Position numbers and translations under genes: made by a program. Below the pieces are notes generated by a model that searched no databases, had not been told where the DNA came from, and saw only the letters and a list, made by a program, of their open reading frames with translations. 64,000 nt of DNA from Methylovorus sp035565335 (GTDB lineage: Bacteria > Pseudomonadota > Gammaproteobacteria > Burkholderiales > Methylophilaceae), in the NCBI GenBank assembly GCA_035565335.1, contig DATMSO010000047.1:1-64000 (forward strand). Reading direction: 5' to 3'. Positions 7,895-16,071 of this stretch are shown one piece after another. Numbering within the stretch: position 1 is the first letter of the stretch; the number at the start of each line of letters is the position of its first letter.

Positions 7895-9156
7895 GATGGA
7901 CTCCCGACCGTGCTGACGCTGGCAGCTGCCACCGCAGGCGTGGGCAGCGTGAGGGATGCGTGGCCGCGTTTCACCACGCGCGCCTTGCCACCTTCCAGCA
8001 CATACCAATAGGCTTGCTCTTCCCAGTTGCGCACCTCAATGCCCAGACTGTGGAAAAAGCGCAGCGATGACTCTGGCAAGGGCTCGCCCACCAGCAAAGG
8101 CACGCGCGTACGGCTGAAGCCGATGACATCGCGTAGCGGGTTAATCACCAGCCACTGCGCCAAAAGGAGCTGCAGGCTGAAGCGGGGCGGTTTTGCCACG
8201 GGTCTGAGCGATACCACCAGTGGTTTGCGCGTCGCACTTGAGGTACGCAAGGCCCAGTCCACCAGGCGCCGCCGCCAGCTGCCCGCTTGGGGCAGGCGCT
8301 GTTGCACCAGGGACTCCAGGCGCTGATAGGTCTCACGGGTACCCGCTACCAGCGTGGGGCCGAGCTCACGTCTGTCGTTGTCGCGGGTGGCCAGGTTTTC
8401 CGGAAAATTAAGCCGGAAACCAGCGAGCAACCATGGCGCCAGCAGGTAGCGCGCATGGCCACTGGCGGCAAATGCGCGCGCCGCCAGCGCTTCATCTTGC
8501 GGCTTGAGGTTTTCCTGACGTAACAGTCGGCGCCCCTCGTTCAGCAACTCATGATGGCTGATGGTCTGCAATTGCAGCTGCGGCGCCTGGTCAGCCTGCT
8601 GGGCTTCAAGCCGGTAAAAGGCAAAAGCATGGTCCACGGCGGCCACCAGCGGCGCCTGCTGCTGCGGTGCTGCCTGCACGGTTTCTGCCGCCAATGCCAG
8701 CGCCTCGGCATAGGCAAGGTGCGCGCTGCTATGGTTCGCCACCACGCCACGCTGATCGGCATAGATCAGCAAGCGCGGCACCGCACCCGCCTCCGCCAGC
8801 AGCGCGATTTCGTCTTCGCCTTCGGCAAATACCCAGGTGGGACGCAAGCCCTGCAGCACGCGCAAGGTATCGTCACGCGCGGCGAGCAGGTCCACCGGCG
8901 CCGCTACGCCGCCTAACCATTGCGCCGCCAATTGCAAGAGCAATGCCTGCGGACGGGGATGACTCAGCAAAAACAGCGCATCGCCTTTTTGAAAACCGCG
9001 TGCCTGCAGCACGGCGGCGAGGTGCTGCACCTCGCGCCACACCTCCTGCCAGCGCAGGACATGCCAGATGCCCAGCTGTTTGTGGCGGATGGCGACATCG
9101 GCTCCGCGCTGGGCGGCCTGGTGCTGCAACAGGCCGGGTAGCGTATCGTGACTCAT
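7891..9156 (-). CDS. Degenerate AMP-binding (acyl-CoA synthetase-like) protein
   Basis: 421 aa. The first 180 residues align by eye with the N-terminal domain of long-chain acyl-CoA synthetases (DVAIRHKQLGIWHVLRWQEV, then the HPRPQALLLQLAAQWLGGVAAPVD stretch). Where the family carries the ATP-binding TSGTTGxPKG loop, this protein reads AFAFYRLEAQQADQAPQLQ (about 178-195), and the C-terminal adenylation motifs (YGxTE, GxLxxTGD, catalytic Lys) are absent. Active members are about 550-650 aa. It is therefore probably not an adenylating enzyme and may be a scaffold or regulator of the transporter. It sits in the same operon, 23 bases after sfnG and overlapping livG by 4 bases, and the frame is intact, so it is under selection rather than a decaying pseudogene. 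Confidence 0.7.
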   Translation of the reverse strand: MSHDTLPGLLQHQAAQRGADVAIRHKQLGIWHVLRWQEVWREVQHLAAVLQARGFQKGDALFLLSHPRPQALLLQLAAQWLGGVAAPVDLLAARDDTLRVLQGLRPTWVFAEGEDEIALLAEAGAVPRLLIYADQRGVVANHSSAHLAYAEALALAAETVQAAPQQQAPLVAAVDHAFAFYRLEAQQADQAPQLQLQTISHHELLNEGRRLLRQENLKPQDEALAARAFAASGHARYLLAPWLLAGFRLNFPENLATRDNDRRELGPTLVAGTRETYQRLESLVQQRLPQAGSWRRRLVDWALRTSSATRKPLVVSLRPVAKPPRFSLQLLLAQWLVINPLRDVIGFSRTRVPLLVGEPLPESSLRFFHSLGIEVRNWEEQAYWYVLEGGKARVVKRGHASLTLPTPAVAAASVSTVGSPS

Positions 9157-9179
9157 GGCGTTGGCTTACCTCGTTCTGC

Positions 9180-10277
9180 TCACGCGGCCAGGGCGACCTT
9201 GCCCGCTTCCAGTTCGCGCACCAGCGGCAATACCTTCTCGCCAAAGTAGGCCACTTCTTCCTGGAAATGCAGGAAGCCGGACAGGATCAGATCTACACCC
9301 ACGGCCTTCAACGCGACGATGCGCTCAGCGATCTGTTGTGGCGTGCCGATCAGGTTGGTCTTGAAGCCATCGTTGTATTGCACCAGGTCTTCAAAGGTGG
9401 ACTTGGCCCAGTTGCCTTCGCCTTCCGGGCTCGACTTGCCGGCCTGCTTGGCGGCATCGCCAAAGGCATTTACCGCCTCGGGATTGGCCTTGGCAATAAT
9501 CTCGGCCAGAACGGCTTTGGCTTCTTCTTCGGTATCCCGCGCAATCACAAAGGCATTCACGCCGATCTTCACGCTGTGGTTATTGGCCGCGGCCTTGGCG
9601 CGAATATCATCCACCTGCGCCTTGATGCCCTCTACCGTATTGCCGTTGGTGAAATACCAGTCGGATACCTTGGCTGCCATGTCACGCGCTGCCCGCGAGC
9701 TGCCGCCCTGGAATACTTCCGGTTGCTTCAGCGGCTTGGGTTTCAGCGAGTAGTGGTGGAAGCGGTAAAAATCGCCGTGGTAGCTGAAATCATCTGTGGA
9801 CCAGATGCCTTTCAGCGCCTCGATGAACTCCTGCGAACGACGGTAGCGCTCGTCATGCTCCAGCCATGGCTGGCCTATCGCTACAAACTCGCCTTTGAAC
9901 CAGCCGGAGACGATATTCACCGAAATGCGGCCACCGCCGGTGAGGTGATCAATGGTAGCGATCTGCTTGGCAACCACCGCCGGATCCCAGGGACCAGGCA
10001 GGATAGCCGCAATCACGTTCAGTTTTTCGGTGGCGGCCAGCAAGCCATGCGAAAACGACACGGACTCGTGCTGATACTCCGCGCCATAGCCGGCGGTAAA
10101 GCGAATCTGGCTCAAGGCGTAATCAAAGCCTGCTTTTTCAGCGATCTGCGCCAGTTTCTTGTTGTATTCAAAATCCCAGCTGGTGCGCTGCTCGATATTG
10201 CTGACAACCAGGCCGCCGCTGACATTGGGGACCCAGTAGGCAAATTTGATAGGGGCTTGTTGTGTGGGGGTGCTCAC
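9180..10277 (-). CDS. sfnG: Dimethylsulfone monooxygenase SfnG (FMNH2-dependent)
   Basis: 365 aa bacterial-luciferase-fold flavin-dependent monooxygenase. The N-terminus (IKFAYWVPNVSGGLVVSNIEQRTSW) and the core GGGRISVNIVSGWFKGEF and PWLEHDERYRRSQEF blocks are those of SfnG. SfnG oxidises dimethyl sulfone to methanesulfinate using reduced FMN from a partner reductase. The start is taken as the GTG at 10277, with AAGGAA 5 bases upstream; the longer frame lacks a ribosome site. The gene follows msuE, the likely FMN reductase partner, by 46 bases and shares its sigma-54 promoter. Confidence 0.9.
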   Translation of the reverse strand: MSTPTQQAPIKFAYWVPNVSGGLVVSNIEQRTSWDFEYNKKLAQIAEKAGFDYALSQIRFTAGYGAEYQHESVSFSHGLLAATEKLNVIAAILPGPWDPAVVAKQIATIDHLTGGGRISVNIVSGWFKGEFVAIGQPWLEHDERYRRSQEFIEALKGIWSTDDFSYHGDFYRFHHYSLKPKPLKQPEVFQGGSSRAARDMAAKVSDWYFTNGNTVEGIKAQVDDIRAKAAANNHSVKIGVNAFVIARDTEEEAKAVLAEIIAKANPEAVNAFGDAAKQAGKSSPEGEGNWAKSTFEDLVQYNDGFKTNLIGTPQQIAERIVALKAVGVDLILSGFLHFQEEVAYFGEKVLPLVRELEAGKVALAA

Positions 10278-10323
10278 AGTAATTCCTTTCGTAAATATTG
10301 AAATGGCGTGCCGGCGTCCATCC

Positions 10324-10920
10324 TCAGGACGCGCTGGCAACCAGCTTGGCGGCGGCTTCTGCTGCCTCAGGGGCGGCCAGTTCGCGGTGCTTCAAAAAAG
10401 GCAGCGCGCGCTCAATCGCCAGGTCTATGCGCTGATCCAGCGCTTCGTTGCTGATCTTGTAATTGCTGAACTCGCTCTCGATGGCATACACGCCCACCGG
10501 CAAAGTCAGTGATTGGAAGAAACTGAACATGGGGCGCAACTGATGCTCAATCACCAGGGAATGGCGCAAGCTGCCACCTGTCGCCGCCAGCAGCACGGGC
10601 ACATCAATCAGGGCTTCGTAATGCACCAGGTCAAACAGGTGCTTGAGCAGGCCGGTATAAGACCCGCGGTAGACCGGGGTGGCGAAAATCAGCACATCGG
10701 TGGTTTCGATATCCTTGATCGCCTGACGCACGGCAGGCTTGATGCTGTCGTAGCTTAATGAGGCGCCGAGGTCAGGGCCCAGTTCGCCCAGTTCGATCAG
10801 CTTGAGCTCAATCGGCAGGTGCTTGCCAAGGCGGGCGGCGATTTCCTCGACCAGGGTAAGGGTGCGGGATGGACGGCTGGTGCTGCCTGCAACTGCCGTA
10901 ACAATCAGTTTCTTGCTCAT
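10324..10920 (-). CDS. msuE: NAD(P)H-dependent FMN reductase MsuE
   Basis: 198 aa flavodoxin-like FMN reductase. The phosphate-binding loop AGSTSRPSRT is near residue 11, ATPVYRGSYTGLLKHLFDLV follows in the middle, and the C-terminal RIDLAIERALPFL helix is present. These match the MsuE/SsuE group, which supplies FMNH2 to sulfonate and sulfone monooxygenases. It is the first gene of the leftward sfn-liv operon, with a -24/-12 promoter 60 bases upstream. Its C-terminus carries an Ala-rich tail not seen in the paralogue at 44760. The likely clients are SfnG here and SsuD and the SfnB-type enzymes in the second cluster. Confidence 0.9.
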   Translation of the reverse strand: MSKKLIVTAVAGSTSRPSRTLTLVEEIAARLGKHLPIELKLIELGELGPDLGASLSYDSIKPAVRQAIKDIETTDVLIFATPVYRGSYTGLLKHLFDLVHYEALIDVPVLLAATGGSLRHSLVIEHQLRPMFSFFQSLTLPVGVYAIESEFSNYKISNEALDQRIDLAIERALPFLKHRELAAPEAAEAAAKLVASAS

Positions 10921-10979
10921 GGTGACTCCTATTCACAGGTTCGCGGCTCCAACAAGGAACCACACTCCCCTACTGAATA

Positions 10980-10994
10980 GCAGCAACCGTGCCA
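10980..10994 (-). promoter_or_regulatory. Sigma-54 (-24/-12) promoter of the msuE-sfnG-liv operon
   Basis: On the minus strand TGGCAC, five bases, then CTGC matches the sigma-54 consensus TGGCAC-N5-TTGC, with the invariant GG and GC at the right spacing. It lies 60 bases before the msuE ATG. Such promoters need an AAA+ activator; SfnR is encoded at 24434. Confidence 0.8.
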
Positions 10995-11080
10995 CCATAT
11001 TTTTTATATTAAATTCATATACTTAATAAAATTCACCCGGATATACTGCTGTTGCAAAAGCGGCCTGCATGCTGACTGGC

Positions 11081-11097
11081 TGCTGCTCAATCAGCAG
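11081..11097 (+). promoter_or_regulatory. Candidate SfnR upstream activator site, copy 1
   Basis: TGCTGCTCAATCAGCAG occurs here exactly, and again in both orientations at 22869-22885 and 22899-22915. The arms CTGCT and AGCAG form a dyad. It sits between two divergent sigma-54 promoters, 86 bases from the msuE -24 element and 187 bases from the sfnB -24 element, as expected for an enhancer. Confidence 0.65.
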
Positions 11098-11185
11098 GTT
11101 TTTGCTGATATCCCCCTCAAAAAATGCGCTCAAGCGGCATTTTCGAACCGCAGCCAACACAAAAATCCCGCTTTAAGCGCCGAAA

Positions 11186-11202
11186 TTGCTGATCTGGCAG
11201 CA
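11186..11202 (-). promoter_or_regulatory. Degenerate second activator site
   Basis: TTGCTGATCTGGCAGCA matches the reverse complement of the 17-bp motif at 13 of 17 positions, with both arms kept. A perfect GCAGCAG-C-CTGCTGC dyad follows about 10 bases later. It is probably a weaker site in the same divergent promoter region. Confidence 0.4.
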
Positions 11203-11284
11203 CAGGGGCAGCAGCCTGCTGCTACAGCCGCGCCCTCGTTGCGACAATTTAAAAATATTCATTAAAAATCATATGGATATATTC

Positions 11285-11299
11285 TGGCACGCTCTGTGC
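11285..11299 (+). promoter_or_regulatory. Sigma-54 promoter of sfnB
   Basis: TGGCAC, five bases, GTGC fits -24/-12 spacing with GG and GC invariant bases. It is 66 bases before the sfnB start. The whole 10921-11365 intergenic region is a divergent sigma-54 control region for msuE and sfnB. Confidence 0.8.
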
Positions 11300-11365
11300 A
11301 ATTCCTGTCTAGAGATGGCCCTGGCGCCACGCTAGTTATCTTTTTATTCATGATCAGGAGTTTGT

Positions 11366-12601
11366 ATGACCACAGCATCGGTATTGCACAAGGAAACGGA
11401 CGCGGCGATCGCGTCCCGTCCGCACGCACACATTATTACTTCCGACGAAGAAGCGATTGCGGTCGCCCACCAGGTTGCCGCGCATATTGCCAAGGACGCC
11501 GCCGTGCGCGACGCAGAGCGTCGCCTGCCGCGACCTGAACTGGACTATTTTTCGCAAAGTGGGCTCTGGGGCATCACCGTACCCAAGGAATACGGCGGCG
11601 CCTTTGTCTCCAATAGCACGCTGGCCGAGGTAATCGCCATCGTGGCGGAAGCCGACCCCAGCATCGGCCAGATTCCGCAAAACCATTTGTATATGGTCGA
11701 AGGCCTGCGCCTGGACGGCACCGAGTGGCAAAAGAAGTTTTTCTTTGATCTGGTATTAAAAGGCGTGCGCTTCGGCAATGCGTTTTCCGAGATCGGCACC
11801 CGCACGGTCAATGACGTGAAAACCAAGCTGACGCCCACCGAGGGCGGTTACCTGCTATCCGGCAAGAAATTCTATTCCTCCGGCGCTCTGCTGGCGGACT
11901 GGGTGCCTGTGGTCGCCAAGGATGAACACGACAATACCGTGGTCGCCTTCGTGCAAAAAGGCAGCAAGGGCCTCACCATCATTGACGATTGGTCCAGCTT
12001 TGGTCAGCGCACCACGGCCAGCGGCACCACCATCCTTGAGAATATTTTCGTGCCCGCCGAATATGTGCTACCGCACCACCTGGCATTTGATCGCCCGACC
12101 CCTATGGGGCCGATTGCGCAGATCATTCAGGCCGGCGTCGATACTGGCATCGCCCGCGCTGCGCTGCGCGACACCCTGCACTTTGTGCGCAACCACACCC
12201 GCCCCTGGATCGACACCGACCTCGAGCATGGTTACGAAGACCCGCTCACGCTGAAGGACATCGGCGATCTCCAGATTCGCGTACATGCCACCGATGCGCT
12301 GCTGAAGCGCGCAGGCGAGTTCATTGATGCCGCGCAGAAAACCCCCAATGAAGAAACCGTGGCCGCCGCCTCCATCGCCGTGGCGGAAGCCAAGGTGCTG
12401 AGCACCGAAACAGCGCTGCTGGCCGGCAGCAAGCTATTTGAGCTGGCCGGCACGCGCTCCACCCTGGGCGAGTACAACCTCGACCGCCATTGGCGCAATG
12501 CCCGCACCCACACCCTGCATGATCCGGTGCGCTGGAAGTATTACGCCGTGGGCAATTATGTGCTGAACAAGGTGAATCCACCGCGTCATCCCTGGATTTA
12601 A
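11366..12601 (+). CDS. sfnB: SfnB-family sulfur-acquisition oxidoreductase
   Basis: 411 aa flavoprotein with the acyl-CoA dehydrogenase fold: helical N-terminal domain (about 20-130), beta domain with GKKFYSSGALLADW and SFGQRTTASGTTI (about 170-235), then a C-terminal four-helix domain ending NPPRHPWI. This is the SfnB/DszC-like group, which is linked to sulfur starvation and to FMNH2-dependent oxygenation rather than beta-oxidation; the usual acyl-CoA dehydrogenase Glu base is not evident. AGGAG precedes the start. It is a single-gene unit with a sigma-54 promoter upstream and a strong terminator downstream, divergent from msuE. The exact substrate is unknown. Confidence 0.87.
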   Translation: MTTASVLHKETDAAIASRPHAHIITSDEEAIAVAHQVAAHIAKDAAVRDAERRLPRPELDYFSQSGLWGITVPKEYGGAFVSNSTLAEVIAIVAEADPSIGQIPQNHLYMVEGLRLDGTEWQKKFFFDLVLKGVRFGNAFSEIGTRTVNDVKTKLTPTEGGYLLSGKKFYSSGALLADWVPVVAKDEHDNTVVAFVQKGSKGLTIIDDWSSFGQRTTASGTTILENIFVPAEYVLPHHLAFDRPTPMGPIAQIIQAGVDTGIARAALRDTLHFVRNHTRPWIDTDLEHGYEDPLTLKDIGDLQIRVHATDALLKRAGEFIDAAQKTPNEETVAAASIAVAEAKVLSTETALLAGSKLFELAGTRSTLGEYNLDRHWRNARTHTLHDPVRWKYYAVGNYVLNKVNPPRHPWI

Positions 12602-12626
12602 CCTGATCCGCAGTGAGCTGACGATG

Positions 12627-12660
12627 CGCCTGGCGGGCTGGCCCGACCAGGCGTTTTTTT
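12627..12660 (+). terminator. Rho-independent terminator after sfnB
   Basis: The stem CGCCTGG / CCAGGCG is extended inside by CGGG/CCCG and followed by seven T residues. It closes the sfnB unit. Confidence 0.85.
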
Positions 12661-12799
12661 GCCCGCAATACCACTGACAGACACCCTGCGCATCATGGCA
12701 AACCGCAGGCAAACCATACGCCCGAGGGCCGACACGCAAGGCACATCAAGCGCCCATATCGCCGTGCATAAGGCCTCACTTAAATCTTTGTAAAGGTTA

Positions 12800-12827
12800 T
12801 TGATCAAACGTTTGTTTGATGTATGAT
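12800..12827 (+). promoter_or_regulatory. Promoter and putative TetR operator
   Basis: A -35-like TTGATC (12800-12805) and a -10 TATGAT (12822-12827), 16 bases apart, flank an inverted repeat, ATCAAAC-GTTT-GTTTGAT (12803-12820). An operator placed between -35 and -10 is typical of TetR autoregulation and would repress the whole efflux operon. Confidence 0.7.
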
Positions 12828-12859
12828 GCGGGGTCGATTATTGTCCTGATGCCGCATCC

Positions 12860-13534
12860 ATGACCTCTCCTCCTCAGACCGCCAGCCGCACCGATGGCGC
12901 CGAAGCCCGGCAGAAAATCCTGCTATGCGCGCTCAAGCTCTTCGCCGAAAAAGGCTATGCCAAAACCAGCGTGCGGCAGATTGCCCAGGCCGCGCAGGTC
13001 AATGTCTCGGCCATCAGCTACTACTTCACCGATAAAGCCGGCTTGTATCGCACGGTATTTTCGTGGCCCAGCCTGGTTGCACGCCCCTGCGAATACGGCT
13101 TTACCGCGCCAGAGCTCCCGCTCGAAGCCGCCCTGCAGCAGTTCTACATGGAATTCTTTCAGCCGCTGAAAATGGGTGAGGCGGTGCAGGACGTGATGAA
13201 ACTGCGTTACCGCGAGATGCTGGAGCCCACCGGTATTTGGGAAGAAGAAATCGAAAACGAGATCAAGCCCCACCATGCCGCCATGACCGAGCTGATTTGC
13301 CGCCATCTGGATGCCCGCGAGGCCGATGATGCCATCCAGAGCCTGGTACTGGCATGCATAGGCATGGCCGTGCATTTGTTCATGGGCCAGAACATCATAC
13401 GCACCATGACGCCACAACTCTTGAAAGACCATGCCGCGCTGGATCGCATGGCCGCGCGCTATGGCCGCTACGCCAGCGCCATGGTGCTGGACGAAAAAAT
13501 ACGCCGCACAGGCATACAGGAGACATCCGCATGA
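12860..13534 (+). CDS. TetR/AcrR-family regulator of the efflux operon
   Basis: 224 aa. The N-terminal helix-turn-helix (about 17-63: LKLFAEKGYAKTSVRQIA and NVSAISYYFTDKAGLY) is clear. The C-terminal ligand domain resembles the CecR/DUF1956 type. It would repress its own operon by binding the ATCAAAC-N4-GTTTGAT site about 50 bases upstream. The Shine-Dalgarno is weak. Its stop overlaps the start of the outer-membrane factor gene as ATGA at 13531-13534, making it the first gene of the four-gene RND efflux operon. The inducer is unknown. Confidence 0.85.
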   Translation: MTSPPQTASRTDGAEARQKILLCALKLFAEKGYAKTSVRQIAQAAQVNVSAISYYFTDKAGLYRTVFSWPSLVARPCEYGFTAPELPLEAALQQFYMEFFQPLKMGEAVQDVMKLRYREMLEPTGIWEEEIENEIKPHHAAMTELICRHLDAREADDAIQSLVLACIGMAVHLFMGQNIIRTMTPQLLKDHAALDRMAARYGRYASAMVLDEKIRRTGIQETSA

Positions 13535-14979
13535 CGCAGCGCTTCTTCACTTACGCATTTCCCGCCATGCTCGCCATGGTGCTGGCGGGCTGCCAAGGCT
13601 GGCCCATGGTCGGCCCGGATTACAAGAAACCCGAGGCCGCCACCCCCGCGACCTGGCAGGTGCAAACGCCGCAGGCCAACGCGCAGGCCGCCGACTGGTG
13701 GCGGCAATTCAATGACGACGTGCTGCTGGAGATCATCACTGCCGCCGAACGCAATAGCGCCAGCGTGGCTGATGCCTACAAGAATATCGCCAGCGCCCGT
13801 GCAAATCTGGTGGCGGCACGCGCCATGGGGTTTGATGGCCTCAGCGCCACGCCTTCCATCACGCGCAAAGCTTTCTCCTTTGGTGGCGACCCTACCCTGA
13901 TCACCCAGCAGCAGATCAGCTTTGATACCTCATGGGAAATTGACCTCTTCGGTGGCCTGCGTCGCGAGCGTGAATCCTCGCTGGCCGCGTACGATGCCAA
14001 GCGCAGCCTGCTGCAGGATGCGCGGCTTTCGGTGGCGTCCGAGAGCGCCAAAGCCTATAACGACTATCGCTTCTGCCAGCAGAAAGTGCGGCTGTATGAG
14101 CGTTACCTCGAATCCAAGACGCGCAGTGCCGAACTGACGGCTTCGGCCACCGCTCACGGCTTCAAGTCCGACTCCGACAATGCGCTGGCGCAAGCCACGC
14201 AAGCTCAGGCCGCCAGCGACCTCAACGACCAGCAGATGCAATGCGAGCTGCAGATCAAGGCCATGGTGGCGCTGACCGGCATGGCCGAACCGCAGTTGCG
14301 CGAACGCCTGGCACCGCGTGACTTCACGGTATTGCAACCGGGCACGTTTGATATTCCCTCGGTGCCGGCCGCCTTGCTGGAGCAACGCCCCGACCTGCTG
14401 GCCGCCGAGCGTGACCTTGCTGCGGCCAGTGCCGATGTCGGTGTGAAAGAAGCGGCCAAATACCCCAAGATCACCCTCAGCGGCAACATCACCCCGGTGC
14501 GTTACCTGACCTCCGGCGTCACCAATAATGCGGTGACCTGGTCGTTTGGCCCCACCATCGACATTCCGCTGTTTGACATGGGGCAGCGCAAGGCGAATTC
14601 TGCCGCCGCCTGGGAAAGCCTGCGCGCCGCCGACAGCAATTACCGCAGCAAGGCGCGCAATGCCATTAAGGAAGTCGAGCAGAAACTGCTGACCCTGCAA
14701 AGCTACAACGCACGTGAGCCCAGCTTGCAGCAGGCGGCTGACAATTATGCGCAGGCGCTGCAGGCCATCAGCCAGCGCTATGAAGCCGGGTTTGATAATG
14801 CCATTGACCTGGAAACCACGCGCCGCAACGCACTGGAAGCCGACTATGCGCTGACCCAGCTGAACCAGAACCGCATCACCACCCTGATTGAACTCTACAT
14901 TGCCGTCGGTGGCGGCTGGCAAGGTGCCGATACGCCACTTGCCACCAACACCGCCAATTCCACCGAGAACCAACCATGA
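13531..14979 (+). CDS. RND efflux outer-membrane factor, NodT family lipoprotein
   Basis: 482 aa TolC-like channel. The N-terminus MTQRFFTYAFPAMLAMVLAGC ends in a lipobox (LAGC), so it is probably acylated and anchored in the outer membrane. Two OEP repeats follow, rich in Ala and Gln helices, with VGPDYKKPEA near the mature N-terminus as in NodT/OprM proteins. The start at 13531 is fixed by the AGGAG upstream and the ATGA overlap with the regulator; the open frame to 13354 is spurious. It exports substrates handed over by the adaptor and pump encoded next. Unusually, it precedes the adaptor gene. Confidence 0.9.
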   Translation: MTQRFFTYAFPAMLAMVLAGCQGWPMVGPDYKKPEAATPATWQVQTPQANAQAADWWRQFNDDVLLEIITAAERNSASVADAYKNIASARANLVAARAMGFDGLSATPSITRKAFSFGGDPTLITQQQISFDTSWEIDLFGGLRRERESSLAAYDAKRSLLQDARLSVASESAKAYNDYRFCQQKVRLYERYLESKTRSAELTASATAHGFKSDSDNALAQATQAQAASDLNDQQMQCELQIKAMVALTGMAEPQLRERLAPRDFTVLQPGTFDIPSVPAALLEQRPDLLAAERDLAAASADVGVKEAAKYPKITLSGNITPVRYLTSGVTNNAVTWSFGPTIDIPLFDMGQRKANSAAAWESLRAADSNYRSKARNAIKEVEQKLLTLQSYNAREPSLQQAADNYAQALQAISQRYEAGFDNAIDLETTRRNALEADYALTQLNQNRITTLIELYIAVGGGWQGADTPLATNTANSTENQP

Positions 14980-16061
14980 ATATCCGCGCCCCTTATATCC
15001 CTTTCGCCCTGTTGCTGACCACGGCCCTTTTAACGGCCTGCCATCCCGGTAAATCTGACTCGGAGGCTGGCGAAACCAAACCCGCACTCACCGTGCGGCT
15101 GGTAAGCCCGCAGGAAGCCTCTTCCACCACCAGCGTCACCGCCAACGGCAATATCCTGGCCTGGCAGGAAGCCATCATCGGCAATGAAGTCAGCGGACTG
15201 CGGCTGAAAGCGGTGTATGTCAATGTGGGCAACCCGGTGAAAAAAGGCCAGGTGCTGGCTGAGTTTGATGATGAAACGGTGAAAGCCGACCTCGCCCAGA
15301 AACAGGCGGATGTGTTGAAAGCAGAAAGCACGCTGCGTCAGGCCGAACTGGATGTGAACCGCGTCAAAGGTCTGGCAAAAGGCGCCCTCAGCGAGCAGCA
15401 AGTGGTGCAATACCTCACCACCGAGCAAACGGCGCGCGCAAGTTATCAATCGGCTCTGGCCGCGCTGGAAAGCGAAAATCTGCGCTTGCGTCGCACGCGC
15501 ATCATCGCGCCCGACTTTGGCACCATCAGCAGTCGCACCGCCACCGTAGGCAGCGTGGTCAATGCCGGTGAAGAACTGTTCCGCATGGTGATGCAGGACC
15601 GGCTGGAATGGCGCGGCGAAGTCGGCGCCACCGAGCTGGCCAGCATCAAGCCCGGCCAGGCAGTGACATTGACCCCCACCGGCAGCCAGTCGCAGGTGAC
15701 AGGCAAGGTGCGCGTGATTGCACCCACCATGAACCAGGACACGCGCAATACCCTGGTGTATGTGGATATTCCTCACGGGCTGGATGGCCCGCTCAAGAGC
15801 GGCATGTTTGCCCGTGGCAGTTTTGCCGTTGGCCAGCAGAGCGGGCTCAGTCTGCCCAGCACCGCCGTGCTGAACCGCGATGGCTATGAATATGTATTTA
15901 CGGTCAATGCAGACCAACACGTGCAGCGGCGCAAGGTGGTGAGCGGCGGCCATGTCGGCGACCGCATCATTATCCGCGAAGGCATTGAGCCACAAGGGCG
16001 CTATGTGGAAAACGGCGTCGGCTTCCTGATCGATGGCGACATCGTGCGCGTTGCGCAATAA
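14976..16061 (+). CDS. RND efflux periplasmic adaptor (MFP) lipoprotein
   Basis: 361 aa membrane-fusion protein. A lipobox (LLTAC, Cys at about 22) replaces a cleaved signal. The order is the usual one: beta-barrel and lipoyl half-motifs (about 45-85), coiled-coil hairpin (about 95-150, KQADVLKAESTLRQAELD), second lipoyl half (IIAPDFGTISSRTATVGSVV), then beta-barrel and membrane-proximal domains. It bridges the RND pump and the outer-membrane factor. ATGA overlap with the preceding gene (14976-14979) and a 10-base gap to the pump gene indicate one transcript. Confidence 0.92.
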   Translation: MNIRAPYIPFALLLTTALLTACHPGKSDSEAGETKPALTVRLVSPQEASSTTSVTANGNILAWQEAIIGNEVSGLRLKAVYVNVGNPVKKGQVLAEFDDETVKADLAQKQADVLKAESTLRQAELDVNRVKGLAKGALSEQQVVQYLTTEQTARASYQSALAALESENLRLRRTRIIAPDFGTISSRTATVGSVVNAGEELFRMVMQDRLEWRGEVGATELASIKPGQAVTLTPTGSQSQVTGKVRVIAPTMNQDTRNTLVYVDIPHGLDGPLKSGMFARGSFAVGQQSGLSLPSTAVLNRDGYEYVFTVNADQHVQRRKVVSGGHVGDRIIIREGIEPQGRYVENGVGFLIDGDIVRVAQ

Positions 16062-16071
16062 CGGGGCCGCC

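Noticed and set aside
8667..10301. 544-aa rightward open frame over sfnG and the AMP-binding-like gene
   Set aside because: It is antisense to two well-supported genes, has no ribosome site or family pattern, and reflects GC-rich codon bias.
13354..13530. N-terminal extension of the NodT lipoprotein frame
   Set aside because: It overlaps the TetR gene; the lipoprotein signal and AGGAG site fix the start at 13531.
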